Below, piece after piece: positions 40,960-51,098 of a DNA stretch of 64,000 nucleotides. Source of the stretch: Flavobacteriales bacterium (GTDB taxonomy: Bacteria; Bacteroidota; Bacteroidia; Flavobacteriales_F; PHOS-HE28); assembly GCA_016703005.1 (NCBI GenBank), contig JADJCX010000001.1, positions 1-64,000 of the forward strand, given 5' to 3'. The translations under genes and the position numbers were made by a program. Position 1 is the first letter of the stretch. Each line of letters starts with the position of its first letter. The notes beneath the pieces were generated by a model, which was not told where the DNA came from, ran no database searches, and saw only the letters and a program-made list of their open reading frames with translations.

Positions 40960-41385
40960 GTGGACAAGAGCGAGCGCGAGTTCCGGGTGTTCGTCAATGA
41001 TTCGCTACTGAAGACCTATCCCTGCGTATTGGGTGAGAAACCAGTGGGCGATAAGTTCCATCAAGGGGATCGCAAGACACCTGAAGGCACGTTCACCTTC
41101 CGTAGCAAACGTGTGCACGATTCATGGCACAAGTTCATTTGGGTCGACTACCCGAACGCAGAAAGTTGGAAACGGTACAACGAACGGAAGGCTCAAGGTC
41201 TTATCCCCGCTGGGAAGGACATCGGTGGCGAGATCGGCATACACGGCGTGCCAGATGGCTATGACCATTGGATCGACGCAGGTCAGGACTGGACATGGGG
41301 TTGCATAGCCCTGAGGAATGCGGATGTGGATGAGATCTATCCATACATCCGACCGGAGAAAACGATGATGGTGATCGAGCCGTAA
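40960..41385 (+). CDS. L,D-transpeptidase (YkuD domain), 5' end uncertain
   Basis: Catalytic YkuD motif: IGIHGVPDG followed by WTWGCIALRNADVDEIY, with the nucleophile Cys and its His. The enzyme makes 3-3 crosslinks in peptidoglycan or attaches proteins to it, acting in the periplasm. The open frame begins with a GTG at 40960, but coding continues upstream in the same frame (LIDSLRLDPKTIRFHVDKSE) to about 40910. No export signal is in frame. The stretch 40740-40910 contains possible pieces of an N-terminus in other frames, so the true start is probably lost to indels, as in the two preceding genes. Confidence 0.82.
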   Translation: MDKSEREFRVFVNDSLLKTYPCVLGEKPVGDKFHQGDRKTPEGTFTFRSKRVHDSWHKFIWVDYPNAESWKRYNERKAQGLIPAGKDIGGEIGIHGVPDGYDHWIDAGQDWTWGCIALRNADVDEIYPYIRPEKTMMVIEP

Positions 41386-41394
41386 GGTCGCTGG

Positions 41395-41931
41395 TCACTC
41401 CTCGCGCAACAGCCCGAACATGTGCAGGTCCAGCACGCGCCCGTTCTTCACCACGGCCTTGCGCAACAACCCTTCCCTGCGGAAGCCGCATTTTTCCAGA
41501 ACGCGCATGCTGGCTTCATTGCCCTCATATACGCGGGCTTGCAAGCGGCGTCTGTTGAGGGTTCCGAAGGCATACGGAATGATGGCGCGCAGTGCTTTGG
41601 TGGCCAGCGCTTGCCCATGGAACGATGCACCGATCCAATAGCCGATCTCAGCGCTGTCGCGTTCCACATCGCTCATCGGGTGTGCGCCGACCAGTCCAAC
41701 GAGTTGATGTGTTCTCCCAGGTCCATGCACGGGAGTTGTGATCGCCAGAACGTACGGTGGGACCACGTCGACCCGTGCAAAGAACGCGTCCGCATGGGCA
41801 AGCGTGTACGGATGGGCGACTCCATCGGTAAGCTGCAACCAGATGTTGCGGTCGTTGATGAGCGACGTGAAAGCCGGCTTGTCGTCGTTGTGCAGCGGGC
41901 GCAGGGCACCGCCTTCGAACGGGATGATCAT
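41395..41931 (-). CDS. GNAT-family N-acetyltransferase (RimJ/RimL-like)
   Basis: 178 residues. Shows the RimJ-type layout: LRPLHNDDKPAFTSLIND at the start, SAEIGYWIGASFHGQALATKAL with the acetyl-CoA loop, ARVYEGNEASMRVLEKCGF and the final RREGLLRKAVVKNGRVLDLHMFGLL. It transfers an acetyl group to an amine, possibly a protein N-terminus or a small molecule. The start overlaps the stop of the PPC-domain gene by 4 bases (ATGA), making it the fourth gene of the purK operon. The acceptor is unknown. Confidence 0.87.
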   Translation of the reverse strand: MIIPFEGGALRPLHNDDKPAFTSLINDRNIWLQLTDGVAHPYTLAHADAFFARVDVVPPYVLAITTPVHGPGRTHQLVGLVGAHPMSDVERDSAEIGYWIGASFHGQALATKALRAIIPYAFGTLNRRRLQARVYEGNEASMRVLEKCGFRREGLLRKAVVKNGRVLDLHMFGLLREE

Positions 41932-42353
41932 GGCTTCAATGGACGTGGGTCCAATTCATCGTATCCGGTCTGCTCATCCTTGATCCGCACCATGGTGACT
42001 TCCGCCACTTCTTGCACGATGAGTTCCAACGTGGTGCGCACTAAGCACCCGTCAAGCATGTGCCCTCCCAGCATGTGGCCATCACGGTCCGCCACCGATA
42101 AATGCAGGTGCATGCCATGCATGCTCACTGTTCCGGTCAGCGCGCACACCTCCAGGTCCGCCGCGGTCATGATGCCGTCCGCACGGTTGGCATATCGCAG
42201 ATGTGCATGCGTTAGACTTCCCACGGCGCTGACAACGCCTGCGGCCTCAATGTTGTGTTGCTGCGCCCAAGCAGCTAATGTGGCGCGAACATCCTCACCG
42301 GGCTGCAATCGCAGCACATGCAACCGGCCTGCGCTGCCGCCAACGTGTTTCAC
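41928..42353 (-). CDS. PPC/DUF296 domain protein
   Basis: 141 residues, essentially one PPC domain (plants and prokaryotes conserved). Visible features: [36 protein letters not shown], the core [26 protein letters not shown] with its metal-type histidines, and VRTTLELIV. In plants the domain accompanies AT-hooks in DNA-binding proteins; the bacterial stand-alone form has no settled function. Start and stop both form 4-base overlaps with its neighbours (purE and the GNAT gene), so it is tightly coupled to purine genes. Confidence 0.87.
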   Translation of the reverse strand: MKHVGGSAGRLHVLRLQPGEDVRATLAAWAQQHNIEAAGVVSAVGSLTHAHLRYANRADGIMTAADLEVCALTGTVSMHGMHLHLSVADRDGHMLGGHMLDGCLVRTTLELIVQEVAEVTMVRIKDEQTGYDELDPRPLKP

Positions 42354-42853
42354 TTGTCGAAGTTGTTCGGGTATTGCTGTTTCAGCACTGCGATGCCTTC
42401 ACCGACTTTCTCGCCCAAGCTCTTTTTGTATGCATCCAGTTTTGCGCCAAGAGCACCATCCGAAGCCCCGATGATCTGCGCGGCGAGGATGCCGGCGTTC
42501 TGAGCGCCGTTCACCGCAACAGTGGCCACCGGAACGCCACCGGGCATTTGAACAATGCTCAACAACGAATCCCAACCATCAATGCTGTTGCGGCTTTTGA
42601 TGGGTACACCAACAACCGGTAGCGAGGTCATGCTCGCTACCATGCCTGGCAGATGTGCAGCTCCACCAGCACCGGCGATTATGCACTTCAGCCCACGTGA
42701 ACGCGCCGTCTTGGCATATTCCACCATGCGGTCAGGCGTGCGGTGCGCGCTCACTACCGTGAGTTCGTATTGCACGCCCAGTTCCTTCAACACTTCCGCT
42801 GCTTCGCGCATGACCTCCAGATCGCTGCGACTACCCATGATGATGCCTACCAT
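42350..42853 (-). CDS. purE: N5-carboxyaminoimidazole ribonucleotide mutase
   Basis: 167 residues from [15 protein letters not shown]. Converts N5-CAIR to CAIR in purine biosynthesis, the step after PurK. Diagnostic motifs: GSRSDLEVM at the start, [10 protein letters not shown] with the catalytic His, [15 protein letters not shown] and [25 protein letters not shown]. The start was set by the family length and the methionine just before the GSRSD loop; it lies 2 bases after the purK stop. A longer in-frame extension up to 42931 would overlap purK and has no family support. Confidence 0.96.
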   Translation of the reverse strand: MVGIIMGSRSDLEVMREAAEVLKELGVQYELTVVSAHRTPDRMVEYAKTARSRGLKCIIAGAGGAAHLPGMVASMTSLPVVGVPIKSRNSIDGWDSLLSIVQMPGGVPVATVAVNGAQNAGILAAQIIGASDGALGAKLDAYKKSLGEKVGEGIAVLKQQYPNNFDK

Positions 42854-42855
42854 GT

Positions 42856-44040
42856 TCAAGAGTTGTGGGGCGCGACACTCGCCGGCCCATTCGTTTTGCT
42901 TGTTCCAGTTGAAGCAGGACGTATCCTGCAATGCACTTTCGTAACGGCGATGGCTTGGTCGAGGTCCGCATGCGAAGATGCCACGACCGCAACGTGCCCC
43001 ATTTTCCTTCCGGTCCGCGTTTCTGTCTTGCCATAGAGGTGAAGGAAGGTGCCCGGTACATGTAGTACATCGTCCAAGCCGCTCAATTCAACCGGACCGG
43101 TACCGCCTTCCCCGACCAGATTGATCATGGCAGCATGCCCTCGCAACGTTGCATCGCCAAGTGGCCAGCCCATGTACGCGCGTAGCAACTGATCGAATTG
43201 GCTGCTCGCGCAAGCCTCTATGGTATGGTGTCCACTGTTGTGGGCGCGGGGTGCGGTCTCGTTCACCAGCAGTTCACCGTCCTTGGTCAGGAAGAGTTCA
43301 ACGGCATACAGTCCAGGCATCGCGAAGGCCTCCGCGACCCGTAGAGCAAGTGACTTGGCCGACCCGGCGATCGCAGGCGCGACCCGGGCCGGTGCGCGCA
43401 AGTGATCCACCAAGTTGAACCGTGGGTCAAAGACCATTTCCACAGGATCGTATACTGCCACAGCACCTTTCGCCGAACGCACCACCAGCACGGCCAATTC
43501 CAGATCGATCTCCGCTTTCCGTTCGAGCACGCAAGGGCCTTCGAATGCCTGTGCTGCATCGGCCAAGGTGTTGATCGGCATTACGCCCTTGCCATCATAG
43601 CCGCCCGTTCGTGCCTTGAGGAATGCAGGCAACAATTGCGCATGTCCTGCGATCTGCGACTTGTCGTGGATCAGTGCGAAATCGGCCGTCGGGATTTCGT
43701 GGTCGAGGTAGAACTGTTTCTGTAGGCCCTTGTCCTTGATCGTCTGCAAGACGGAGGGGTCAGGGATCACGGTCTTGCCCTGTGCCTTCAATTTTTCCAA
43801 CGCCTCAACGGAGACGTGTTCGATCTCAATGCCGATGACATCGGCATGCTGCGCGAAGCGCAAAACAGTATCGGGATCATCGAAATCACCTTGAACGAAA
43901 CGCGTCGCCAGATGGGCACATGGGCATTGTGGATCCGGATCAAGCACATGGACAGTGATGTCGTAACGCATTGCGTTCTCCAAGAACATGCGGCCCAATT
44001 GACCGCCGCCGAGCAATGCGATAATGGGCTTGTGCGCCAT
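42856..44040 (-). CDS. purK: N5-carboxyaminoimidazole ribonucleotide synthase
   Basis: 394 residues. ATP-grasp enzyme making N5-CAIR from AIR, bicarbonate and ATP. Motifs: [16 protein letters not shown] at the N-terminus, [40 protein letters not shown] (ATP loop), [30 protein letters not shown] and the C-terminal [21 protein letters not shown]. Slightly longer than usual because of a Ser/Pro-rich tail (from about residue 370). First gene of purK-purE-PPC-GNAT, with gaps or overlaps of 2-4 bases. Confidence 0.96.
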   Translation of the reverse strand: MAHKPIIALLGGGQLGRMFLENAMRYDITVHVLDPDPQCPCAHLATRFVQGDFDDPDTVLRFAQHADVIGIEIEHVSVEALEKLKAQGKTVIPDPSVLQTIKDKGLQKQFYLDHEIPTADFALIHDKSQIAGHAQLLPAFLKARTGGYDGKGVMPINTLADAAQAFEGPCVLERKAEIDLELAVLVVRSAKGAVAVYDPVEMVFDPRFNLVDHLRAPARVAPAIAGSAKSLALRVAEAFAMPGLYAVELFLTKDGELLVNETAPRAHNSGHHTIEACASSQFDQLLRAYMGWPLGDATLRGHAAMINLVGEGGTGPVELSGLDDVLHVPGTFLHLYGKTETRTGRKMGHVAVVASSHADLDQAIAVTKVHCRIRPASTGTSKTNGPASVAPHNS

Positions 44041-44117
44041 GGGCGCGAAGGAAAGCAGAAAGAAGCGGCGCGCGATGGGTCCGCCAGTCGTGCGGTACGC
44101 TGAACAGTACCGGGGGT

Positions 44118-46703
44118 CTAGAAGCCCTTGCCTACCAACTGTTTCTCCAACAGCGCGGCGAATTCCCGAACATTGGGCTCACGCAGCATGGTAAGGTGTT
44201 CGCCTTCGCTCACCTCGAAGTACAGGCGCCCACTGAAGAGACCGTTCCACCCCGTGGGCTCCTTGCCGGTGCGTTGGCTGCTACGGATCAAGAGCACATC
44301 GCCGTAGTAGGGTTTAGCCTTGTACCGCAGGAGCGCCCTGCGGTATGTGCTGATGATGTAAAAATTCCGAAGGGAGTATGGGATCGCTTCGCCATTTCGG
44401 AGGAAGGCCTCACAGCGCGGATGGAGCAGAGTGCCCTTGGCGTCGGCCATCTTGGTCTTGGGTGCATAGCGCCACCACTGGAATTTCGGTCCGCGCGAGT
44501 CGATAATGGTGAGCAGCGGCACCGGCAAGCCCATGGACCGGAGGATCTGTGCCATTTCGAACGCAATGATGCCACCCATGCTGAACCCTGCCAGGATGTA
44601 AGGTCCCTGTGGTAGGGCAGCGACAAGCTCATCGACGTAGTGCTGGGCAATGGCCGGTATGCTCTTGTATTTCATGCCACGTCCATCTTCGCCTTGATGA
44701 AGGAAACCGATGAACGGCCTGTCGGCGCTCAAGTACCGCGGCAAGTTGTAGTTGCCTTCATCGCCATGCACGCATACAAAGGGTGTAAGCGAACCGCGCG
44801 TACGAATGGGGGCAAGGTTGGTCCATCGTTCATGCCGTCCCTGCGTGCCGAGTTCGGCGACGAACTGTCTCAACGTCGGGGCACGGAAGAGTTTCGCGAG
44901 GTTGATGTCGTACCCCAGTAGATCCTTCAGTTGGGCGCACATGCGCACCGCGTTCAAGCTGTCACCACCCAATGCGAAGAAATCATCCTCCAGGAGCACG
45001 CGTTCCCTTTTCAGTACTTGCGCCCAGAGCATAGCGATCGACTTCTCCAAGTGCCTGGCGGGGATCTGTTCCGGTTTGGCGCCGGTATGCTCCGGATCCC
45101 GCGCGATACCGGCGCCGGTCTCCTCATAAAGTTCAGCTGCCGATGCATGTCTGCTGATCGTGGGTCCTGTTCGCGCATCGACCCCGAGAAGCGCGGCCAG
45201 TTGTGCTCGCTTCACTTTGCCTGTGGCCGTCTTGGGCAGTTCATCCACCCGTATGAAACGCTTCGGGATCTTGTGCGGCGCCAATCGGCCTTGCAACCAC
45301 CTTCGCATTTCGCTCTCTATCGGGATCGAGCCGTTGACCGTATAGGCCATGCCGACATCCTCACCCAGTGTGGCATGCGGTATTCCGAACACGGCTACGG
45401 ATCCAACGCCGGGGAATTGCGCGATCACACTTTCAACCTCAATGGGGCTGACCTTTTCACCACCTCGGTTGATGATCTCCTTGATGCGCCCGGTGATGTA
45501 CAGGTTGCCGTTCGCATCGATCCTGCCCAGATCGCCGGTGCGGAGCCATTGACCTTGGAAGCTAGCTCTGTTCACCTCCTCGTCTTCCATGTAACCGCTG
45601 ATAACCACTTCCCCTTGAACGAGCACCTCGCCTTCAGTGCCGTCGGCTACAGGCATACCCTGTTCGTCAACTATGCGGATCTCACATCGATATGGCTTGC
45701 CCACCGCCCCGGGGGCAGTGGTGGCTTCCTTGATCGTCAATGGGCTGAGTGCTTCGCTCAACCCGTAATGCTCCACCACGGCAACACCAAGTACTCGTTC
45801 AGTCCCGTTGCGCACATCGTCGGGCAGGGCCGCGCTGAGGGAGCGTACGAACCGTAGCGCATGACCGTTGGACCTGGCAGGTTGCCGTGACAATACGGAT
45901 AGCACATCAGCATGCACGGTCGGCACGGCACTGTACCACGTTGGCTTCAGTCCGGTCAACCATCCGAAAAAGCGCGATGGGTCGTAACCGGGGGTGCAGA
46001 GGGATGTTCCGCCGCTCCATAGTGAAGCGGTAACACACGAGAAGCCATGCATGTGGAAGAGCGGCATCATCACCAAACTGGTGTCACCGCCCACGAGACC
46101 CATGCTCTCGCTCATGTTCCGCGCCTGTCCTCCGATATTCCTCGGTCGTAGCGGAACGCGTTTCGGTAGGCCGGTGGTGCCGCTGGTTTGCAGGAGGATC
46201 ATGACGTGATCCTCCGTTACCGGAGCCATCAAGGCACTCTTGGTGGAGATCTCTTTACTGCGGCCGATCGGCCCCGTGCTCATCAACGGGCTGGTGACCA
46301 GTGGAATGTCCAATTGGGCCGCCGCTTCCGCAACGGACGATGTGGCGGTTGCAGCGATAACGCCGCGTGCCCCGAAACGCTTCAGTGTAGCGCTCAATTC
46401 CTGTGCACTGAAAGTCGGGTCGATGGGTGCCACGGTACAATGCATGGAGCAGCCGAGCATCGTCAGTGCCATTTCTGGCCCGTTCGGCATGCACAAACCG
46501 ATCACATCGCCGCGCAAGAACCCTTGGTCAGCGCACCATTGGCGCAGGCCCTCCAACACGCTTGGCAGATCGCGGTACAACAATGGGGCGCGATCAGGGG
46601 CCTCAATGGCACTCGCGAAGGGTCGTTCCACAACATGCTGGGCGATGCGTTGGAAGAGCATTCCGTAGGATGCGCATTGGGCCGTGACCGGGAAGCGGAG
46701 CAA
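44118..46703 (-). CDS. AMP-ligase - carrier protein - thioesterase fusion
   Basis: 861 residues. Residues 15-505 are an acyl-CoA synthetase-type adenylating domain: LQTSGTTGLPKRVPL, the FHMHG element typical of carboxylic-acid rather than amino-acid activators, HYGLSEA, RTGDLGRID and KEIINRGGEKVSP. Residues 545-620 are a carrier domain (ALGGDSLNAV, Ser582). Residues 635-861 are a thioesterase (AGFSMGGIIAFEMAQ, Ser708; EGEHLTMLREPNV with the His). No condensation or ketosynthase domain is present, so it loads an acid on its own carrier and hydrolyses or transfers it. The thioesterase is strikingly like that of the NRPS at 580-4562 (CVHGDExN-LPRYL, FHQGEDG/LHQGEDG, GPYxLxGxSxGGIxAFEMAQ), implying shared ancestry and perhaps the same pathway. 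Confidence 0.88.
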   Translation of the reverse strand: MLRFPVTAQCASYGMLFQRIAQHVVERPFASAIEAPDRAPLLYRDLPSVLEGLRQWCADQGFLRGDVIGLCMPNGPEMALTMLGCSMHCTVAPIDPTFSAQELSATLKRFGARGVIAATATSSVAEAAAQLDIPLVTSPLMSTGPIGRSKEISTKSALMAPVTEDHVMILLQTSGTTGLPKRVPLRPRNIGGQARNMSESMGLVGGDTSLVMMPLFHMHGFSCVTASLWSGGTSLCTPGYDPSRFFGWLTGLKPTWYSAVPTVHADVLSVLSRQPARSNGHALRFVRSLSAALPDDVRNGTERVLGVAVVEHYGLSEALSPLTIKEATTAPGAVGKPYRCEIRIVDEQGMPVADGTEGEVLVQGEVVISGYMEDEEVNRASFQGQWLRTGDLGRIDANGNLYITGRIKEIINRGGEKVSPIEVESVIAQFPGVGSVAVFGIPHATLGEDVGMAYTVNGSIPIESEMRRWLQGRLAPHKIPKRFIRVDELPKTATGKVKRAQLAALLGVDARTGPTISRHASAAELYEETGAGIARDPEHTGAKPEQIPARHLEKSIAMLWAQVLKRERVLLEDDFFALGGDSLNAVRMCAQLKDLLGYDINLAKLFRAPTLRQFVAELGTQGRHERWTNLAPIRTRGSLTPFVCVHGDEGNYNLPRYLSADRPFIGFLHQGEDGRGMKYKSIPAIAQHYVDELVAALPQGPYILAGFSMGGIIAFEMAQILRSMGLPVPLLTIIDSRGPKFQWWRYAPKTKMADAKGTLLHPRCEAFLRNGEAIPYSLRNFYIISTYRRALLRYKAKPYYGDVLLIRSSQRTGKEPTGWNGLFSGRLYFEVSEGEHLTMLREPNVREFAALLEKQLVGKGF

Positions 46704-46787
46704 TGCGCAGGACCCAAAGTTGAACGGTCCGGACCCCGTGGATCAACCGACCATATGCCAGTTCTCACCGCGCGTTGTTCGCAACGC

Positions 46788-47414
46788 TTATTTGCGCGTA
46801 CGGCCGCGGCGTGCTTTGTGACGCCATTTGGCGAAGCGGTAGCCGATGGTAAGTTGTGTGCTACGATGCAGTGGCAGCGTGCTTTGCTCGGACTTCATAA
46901 CTGAACTCAGGCCACTGTAATACCGGAGCGTGAAGTCCCAGCCCGAGCGCAGGTCCGCCCCAATGCCAGCGTTCATGCCGAAGTCCCATTTGTTCACGTC
47001 GTCGGTGATATTGATCGTGGTATCACCGAACTGCTGCGCGTAGAGCAGCTTTCCAGCCTGTGGCCCCGCAGCGATATTGAACGTATTGCCGATGAAGAAT
47101 TTTGCTGAAAGGGGCAACTGGGCGTAGTAGAATCGCAAACCCGCGAAACCATTTTCGCCTTCCGCCAGCACGCGTCCTTGCATATTCAGCAAGAGCTCAG
47201 GTTGAAGTTCCAATCGGGGACCACCATAGACGGTGCCGTACAGCCCCAAGACCGCCCCGGCCATAGGGCGCGCTGTGGCCCCACTGGCACGAGCAGTAGT
47301 GATCTGTCCACCGGCCTTGAAGCCCAGTCCGCTTGATTGACAACGCGCCACATGACCAGAGGCAAGACAGAGACCGAACACCGAGAGCAGAAAAATGTGG
47401 TAACGGAGTTGCAT
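46788..47414 (-). CDS. Outer-membrane beta-barrel protein (porin-family type)
   Basis: 208 residues from MQLRYHIFLLSVFGLCLASGHVARC, a signal peptide. The mature protein has the short alternating strands of the eight-stranded OMP-type barrel common in Bacteroidota: GLGFKAGGQITTA, GAVLGLYGTVYGGPRLELQPELLL, FYYAQLPLSAKFFI, NIAAGPQAGKLL, WDFGMNAGIGADLRSGWDFTLRYYSGL and a last strand STQLTIGYRFAK followed by a basic tail. The start 47414 (alternative 47423) is chosen to match the shared upstream element. Role unknown; such proteins are usually annotated only by fold. Confidence 0.8.
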   Translation of the reverse strand: MQLRYHIFLLSVFGLCLASGHVARCQSSGLGFKAGGQITTARASGATARPMAGAVLGLYGTVYGGPRLELQPELLLNMQGRVLAEGENGFAGLRFYYAQLPLSAKFFIGNTFNIAAGPQAGKLLYAQQFGDTTINITDDVNKWDFGMNAGIGADLRSGWDFTLRYYSGLSSVMKSEQSTLPLHRSTQLTIGYRFAKWRHKARRGRTRK

Positions 47415-47440
47415 GAGTTTCATCCCGACGGGTCGGGGGC
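47412..47440 (-). promoter_or_regulatory. Start-codon-proximal shared element, copy 2
   Basis: Minus strand: CCCGA, CCCG, TCGGG form a 5-bp stem with a 4-base loop, followed directly by ATGAAACTCATG, where the last ATG is the start at 47414. It matches the elements at 37293-37320 and 51893-51920. Confidence 0.45.
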
Positions 47441-47552
47441 CATAGTTCATGCCGCTCTTTACGGGCTCGTCAACGCCCGTGTTCCCTATGGAACGCGCCA
47501 TTCGACAAATACACCCATCAAGCCCTACGAATACCTGCAGGCAACCGCCGGA

Positions 47553-49650
47553 TCAACGGACCATAAGCCGCCCACTGAACCGTTCCGTCCCGGCTGTGAC
47601 TTCCACCAGGTAGGTGCCGCCTGCCAGCATGGTGTTCTCGCAACGGAAGGAGCCGTTGGGCGCGTTGGCAGTAAGTACTTCCCGCCCTGCGACATCCATG
47701 ATCTTGATGATGGCGGCGGCGGACGTGGGCCAGCTCAGTAGTAGGTGATCCTCGGCATACCGCACGCTCAGTTCCGATCCGGAAGTCGGCGGTACCACGC
47801 CCGTGCTTACGTCGATGATGACCGCGTAGTCCTCGGTCTCCCCGTAGTCGAAGTCGTAGCACGGATCGGCAGTGTTGATCTGACCGTTGCCCGGGTACAT
47901 GCAGCGTACCCGAAAGGTCGTTGCGCCCAATGCCGCATTGTTCGGCACAACGAATGTGACCACCGCCGTTTGGAAGATCGCGTTCGTGACCCATGAGGCG
48001 AGCAGTTCGTTCGCATCCAATTGGTCGTCGGCGTTGTAGTCGATCCAAGCGGCCATCAGGTCAGGTTGGTAATCGCCGCTCTGTACCTCAAGGTCGTACG
48101 TGGAGCCACGACCAAGCTGGGTGTTCTGTGCCGTATAGTCCTGATAGGTGGGACCGCCTGTACTTCCGCTGTTGCCGTTGTTGATCGTGTTCAGTAGCAC
48201 CCCGTTCACGAAGTCCCCATCGTTGGTGCCGTTGGCCGAGACGGGTATGCAGAGCGATGTCGAGGGATCGGTGATGATGACTGTATAGTCTTCCGTTTGG
48301 CCGTAGTCGAAGTTGTAGCATGGGTCGGCAACCGTGATCTGTCCGGTACCCGGGTACACACAGCGTGCGCGCAGCACCGTTCCACCCAGCGCAGCGTTCG
48401 CTGGCACGGTGAAGGTGAAGGATAGGGTTTGGAACGCAGTGGAAGTAACGCCATTACCCAACTCTTCGCCCGCGCCGAAGACATCATTACCGTCGAAGTC
48501 GATCCACGCCCCAAGGATGTCTTGTGTGTACGATCCGCTCGTAACATCCACTGTGTACGTGGCGCCCCTCTCAAGGGGAGGTGCTCAAGGGGGTATAGTC
48601 CACGTATGTCGGTGTACCGTTGCCGCCGGTGCCGGTATTGCTCAATGTGTTCAGTCCAACACCGCTCACGAAGTCGCCATCGGTGGTGCCGTTCGTCGAG
48701 GTCGGTATACAAGGCCCTAAGCCCGTATTTCCGCAACCACCACTGGCGAGCAACGAGTTGCGCACCCCGGCAATGATGCCGTTCATATATGCCCCTTGAT
48801 CGTCCGTGAACATGAGGCTGCAATCAGCATAGTCCATGAAGTTCTCGTACTGCGTTAGCACACCGCAACTTGTTTGGTTTACGGGAAGGCAGTTGAAGGT
48901 TGGGCCGTCCGTGTCCGGTGTATCGGTGAATCCGTCATCATCGACACATCCGCCGTTGTCGCCCCATGGATGTTGAAGGCCGAGGTAGTGTCCGACCTCA
49001 TGTGTCGCCGTGCGCGCACCGGCGTTGAATGCGTAATCGAAATCAAGAACGAGCCCGTCGTCACCTGTGCCAACGATACCCCCGACAGGCAGGTAAGCGT
49101 AGCCAGTGGTCACTCCGCCACAGGTCTGGCCACTGCTGATGTCGCAGATCCAAATGTTCAGGTAGCTGTCCGGGTCCCATGCGGGATCGCCTTGCGGGTT
49201 GTACTTCATGTCGTTCGTCTCCGTGTCCGGATCGAACCAGACTTCAGTGGAATTCTTGCGGACGATACCCGTCGTTGGGTTCCCGTTCGGATCGATGGAA
49301 GCGAGGCAGAACTGGATGCCCGTATTGGTGACAACACCGGCGAAGGCAGCGCGCACATTGGTCACATCACTGTTCTGTTCACTGTAGTCCAAGTTCATTT
49401 GCGCGATCATCGCCGTGATCGTGACATCCGGAATGTTTTCTGCAGCGGTGTTCCATACCACATGTACCACCACAGGGATCACCGGATTGCCACCGCCCTT
49501 CGGCAGGGCGGTGGGCAAATGCTCGCGTACCACGGTGCTCATGCCCATGGCTTGCAGGCGTTGTTGGGTAATGCGGTGTGCAGCGCAATCGTGCTGGGCT
49601 GCTGCGGAGAAGGTGATGACCGTCGCGAGGGAAAGGGTAGTAAGGCGCAT
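47553..49650 (-). CDS. Pappalysin-type M43 metalloprotease with two GEVED domains and T9SS tail (frameshift)
   Basis: About 699 residues if joined. Signal peptide MRLTTLSLATVITFSAAAQ. Zinc site HEVGHYLGLQHPW (HExxHxxGxxH) with CGVLTQYENFMDYADC downstream (Met-turn), as in cytophagalysin-type M43 proteases. Two GEVED domains follow (residues about 350-480 and 490-620), each ending DPCYNFDYGQTEDY / DPCYDFDYGETEDY, and then a T9SS type A tail (IKIMDVAGREVLTANAP ... GGTYLVEV). The frame breaks after YVDYTPLSTS at about 48577, where a run of four C should be three; removal gives SLERGATYTVDV, equivalent to QLGRGSTYDLEV in the second GEVED domain. Secreted, zinc-dependent; substrate unknown. Confidence 0.9.
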
Positions 49651-49712
49651 GTGCTTGTATGGGGGGCGGCAAAAGAAGGACGTGCGAGCACGCGCGAGCG
49701 TTGCGCAGCGGG

Positions 49713-51098
49713 TCATTTCATCAACAACATACCAAGGCGGCCATAGGCTGCACGTGCCGCATGTTTGGCTGCGGATATGGACTTACCCCGATTCCATTGT
49801 TGGTGGGCATGGACAGCGTGCGTGAGATAACGGATCGCATGGCGGTAGTACCCCTTTCGGTACACCCTGCGGAAGTCTTGGTCGCGGTCGCTGCTCTTGG
49901 CCCACTCGGGTGTGTTGGTCATGTCCTCTCGCACCTCCGCGTGCAGTTCGGTACCAGCGATGGGGTAAGCCAGCGTAATGGTGAACTGATCGGGGTCGCT
50001 CTGTATGAGGTGTTCGACGGTTTCCCGGATGTCGGCTTCCGTCTCGCCGGGATAGCCGAGCATGATGAAGGTGCCCGTGCCAATACCTGCTGATCTGCTT
50101 TCGCGCAACATGGAACGCACTTGCTGCACATCCACGCGACGGTCCATGGCGTCGATGATGCGTTGGCTTCCGCTTTCGGCACCGATCCAAACTTGCACAC
50201 AACCACTGCGCTTAAGTAGGGCGATGGCTTCGGCGTTCATGCGGTCAGCGCGGGTTATGCACTCGTATGCGATACGGAGCTCGCGTCGTTCCAATTCCTC
50301 CGTGAACGCAAGCATCCATTTGTGGCTGATGGTGAACACATCATCCACGAACCAAAAGCGATCGGGCTTGTAGGTTGCTACCAGATAGGCCAGTTCATCC
50401 ACCACGCACGCAGCAGAGCGTCTGCGATAACTCAAGCCATACACCGCGCGGCTGCACCAACGGCATGTATAGGGGCAACCGCGCATGGTGCTGACGCTCA
50501 ACGCGCTGTATCCGTGACGTTCCTTCCACGCGCGTTGATAGGCAACGATGTCGATAAGGTCGCGTGCCGGGAGGGGCAGCGCGTCCACCTCTTTCAGCTT
50601 TTCGCGCTCATTGGTGAAGACGGTTTGGCCATCAACGTCGAGGTAGGCGATCCCGGATACTTCCTTCAACCGCGTAAGGTCCCCATTGTTGAATACTGCT
50701 ACGACATCTTCAGCCGTTCGCTCCCCTTCACCCACAACACAAACGGTCGCGCCGTGCGCAAGGAAGTTGGCTGCGTGGTTGCGTGTCTCCGGACCACCCA
50801 GGATGATGGGTACTTGTTGCAGGCCATTCAACGCGCGTATCCGCGCCATCAGAGCGACCACATTCGCACGCGTCATCAGATTCACGTAGATCGCGATACA
50901 ACCCGGTCGCACATCAGCGATGCGTTGTAACAACTCTTCCCGATCGCCGAAGGTGCTGTCATACACTGTTACATCATGACCGCAGATACGCAAGTAAGCC
51001 GCCACGTATAACAACCCCAAGGGTGGATACGGCTTCATAATAAGCTGCTCGCGCGCATCCTCGCGGATGAAGTACCCGTGGGTAAGAAGAACCTTCAC
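49713..51098 (-). CDS. B12-binding-domain radical SAM protein
   Basis: 461 residues from a GTG start at 51098, which overlaps the upstream stop (GTGA). Cobalamin-binding domain (KPYPPLGLLYVAAYLRICGH, ILGGPETRNHAANFLAHGA, VVGEGERTAEDVV), then the radical SAM core with CPYTCRWC, WFVDDVFTISHKW, WIGAESGSQRIIDAMDR and FIMLGYPGETEADI. The C-terminal part (about 400-461) is basic. The order rSAM, methyltransferase, rSAM in one operon suggests successive modification of one substrate. Related enzymes modify lipids, antibiotics or bacteriochlorophyll; no specific match can be made. Confidence 0.93.
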   Translation of the reverse strand: MKVLLTHGYFIREDAREQLIMKPYPPLGLLYVAAYLRICGHDVTVYDSTFGDREELLQRIADVRPGCIAIYVNLMTRANVVALMARIRALNGLQQVPIILGGPETRNHAANFLAHGATVCVVGEGERTAEDVVAVFNNGDLTRLKEVSGIAYLDVDGQTVFTNEREKLKEVDALPLPARDLIDIVAYQRAWKERHGYSALSVSTMRGCPYTCRWCSRAVYGLSYRRRSAACVVDELAYLVATYKPDRFWFVDDVFTISHKWMLAFTEELERRELRIAYECITRADRMNAEAIALLKRSGCVQVWIGAESGSQRIIDAMDRRVDVQQVRSMLRESRSAGIGTGTFIMLGYPGETEADIRETVEHLIQSDPDQFTITLAYPIAGTELHAEVREDMTNTPEWAKSSDRDQDFRRVYRKGYYRHAIRYLTHAVHAHQQWNRGKSISAAKHAARAAYGRLGMLLMK

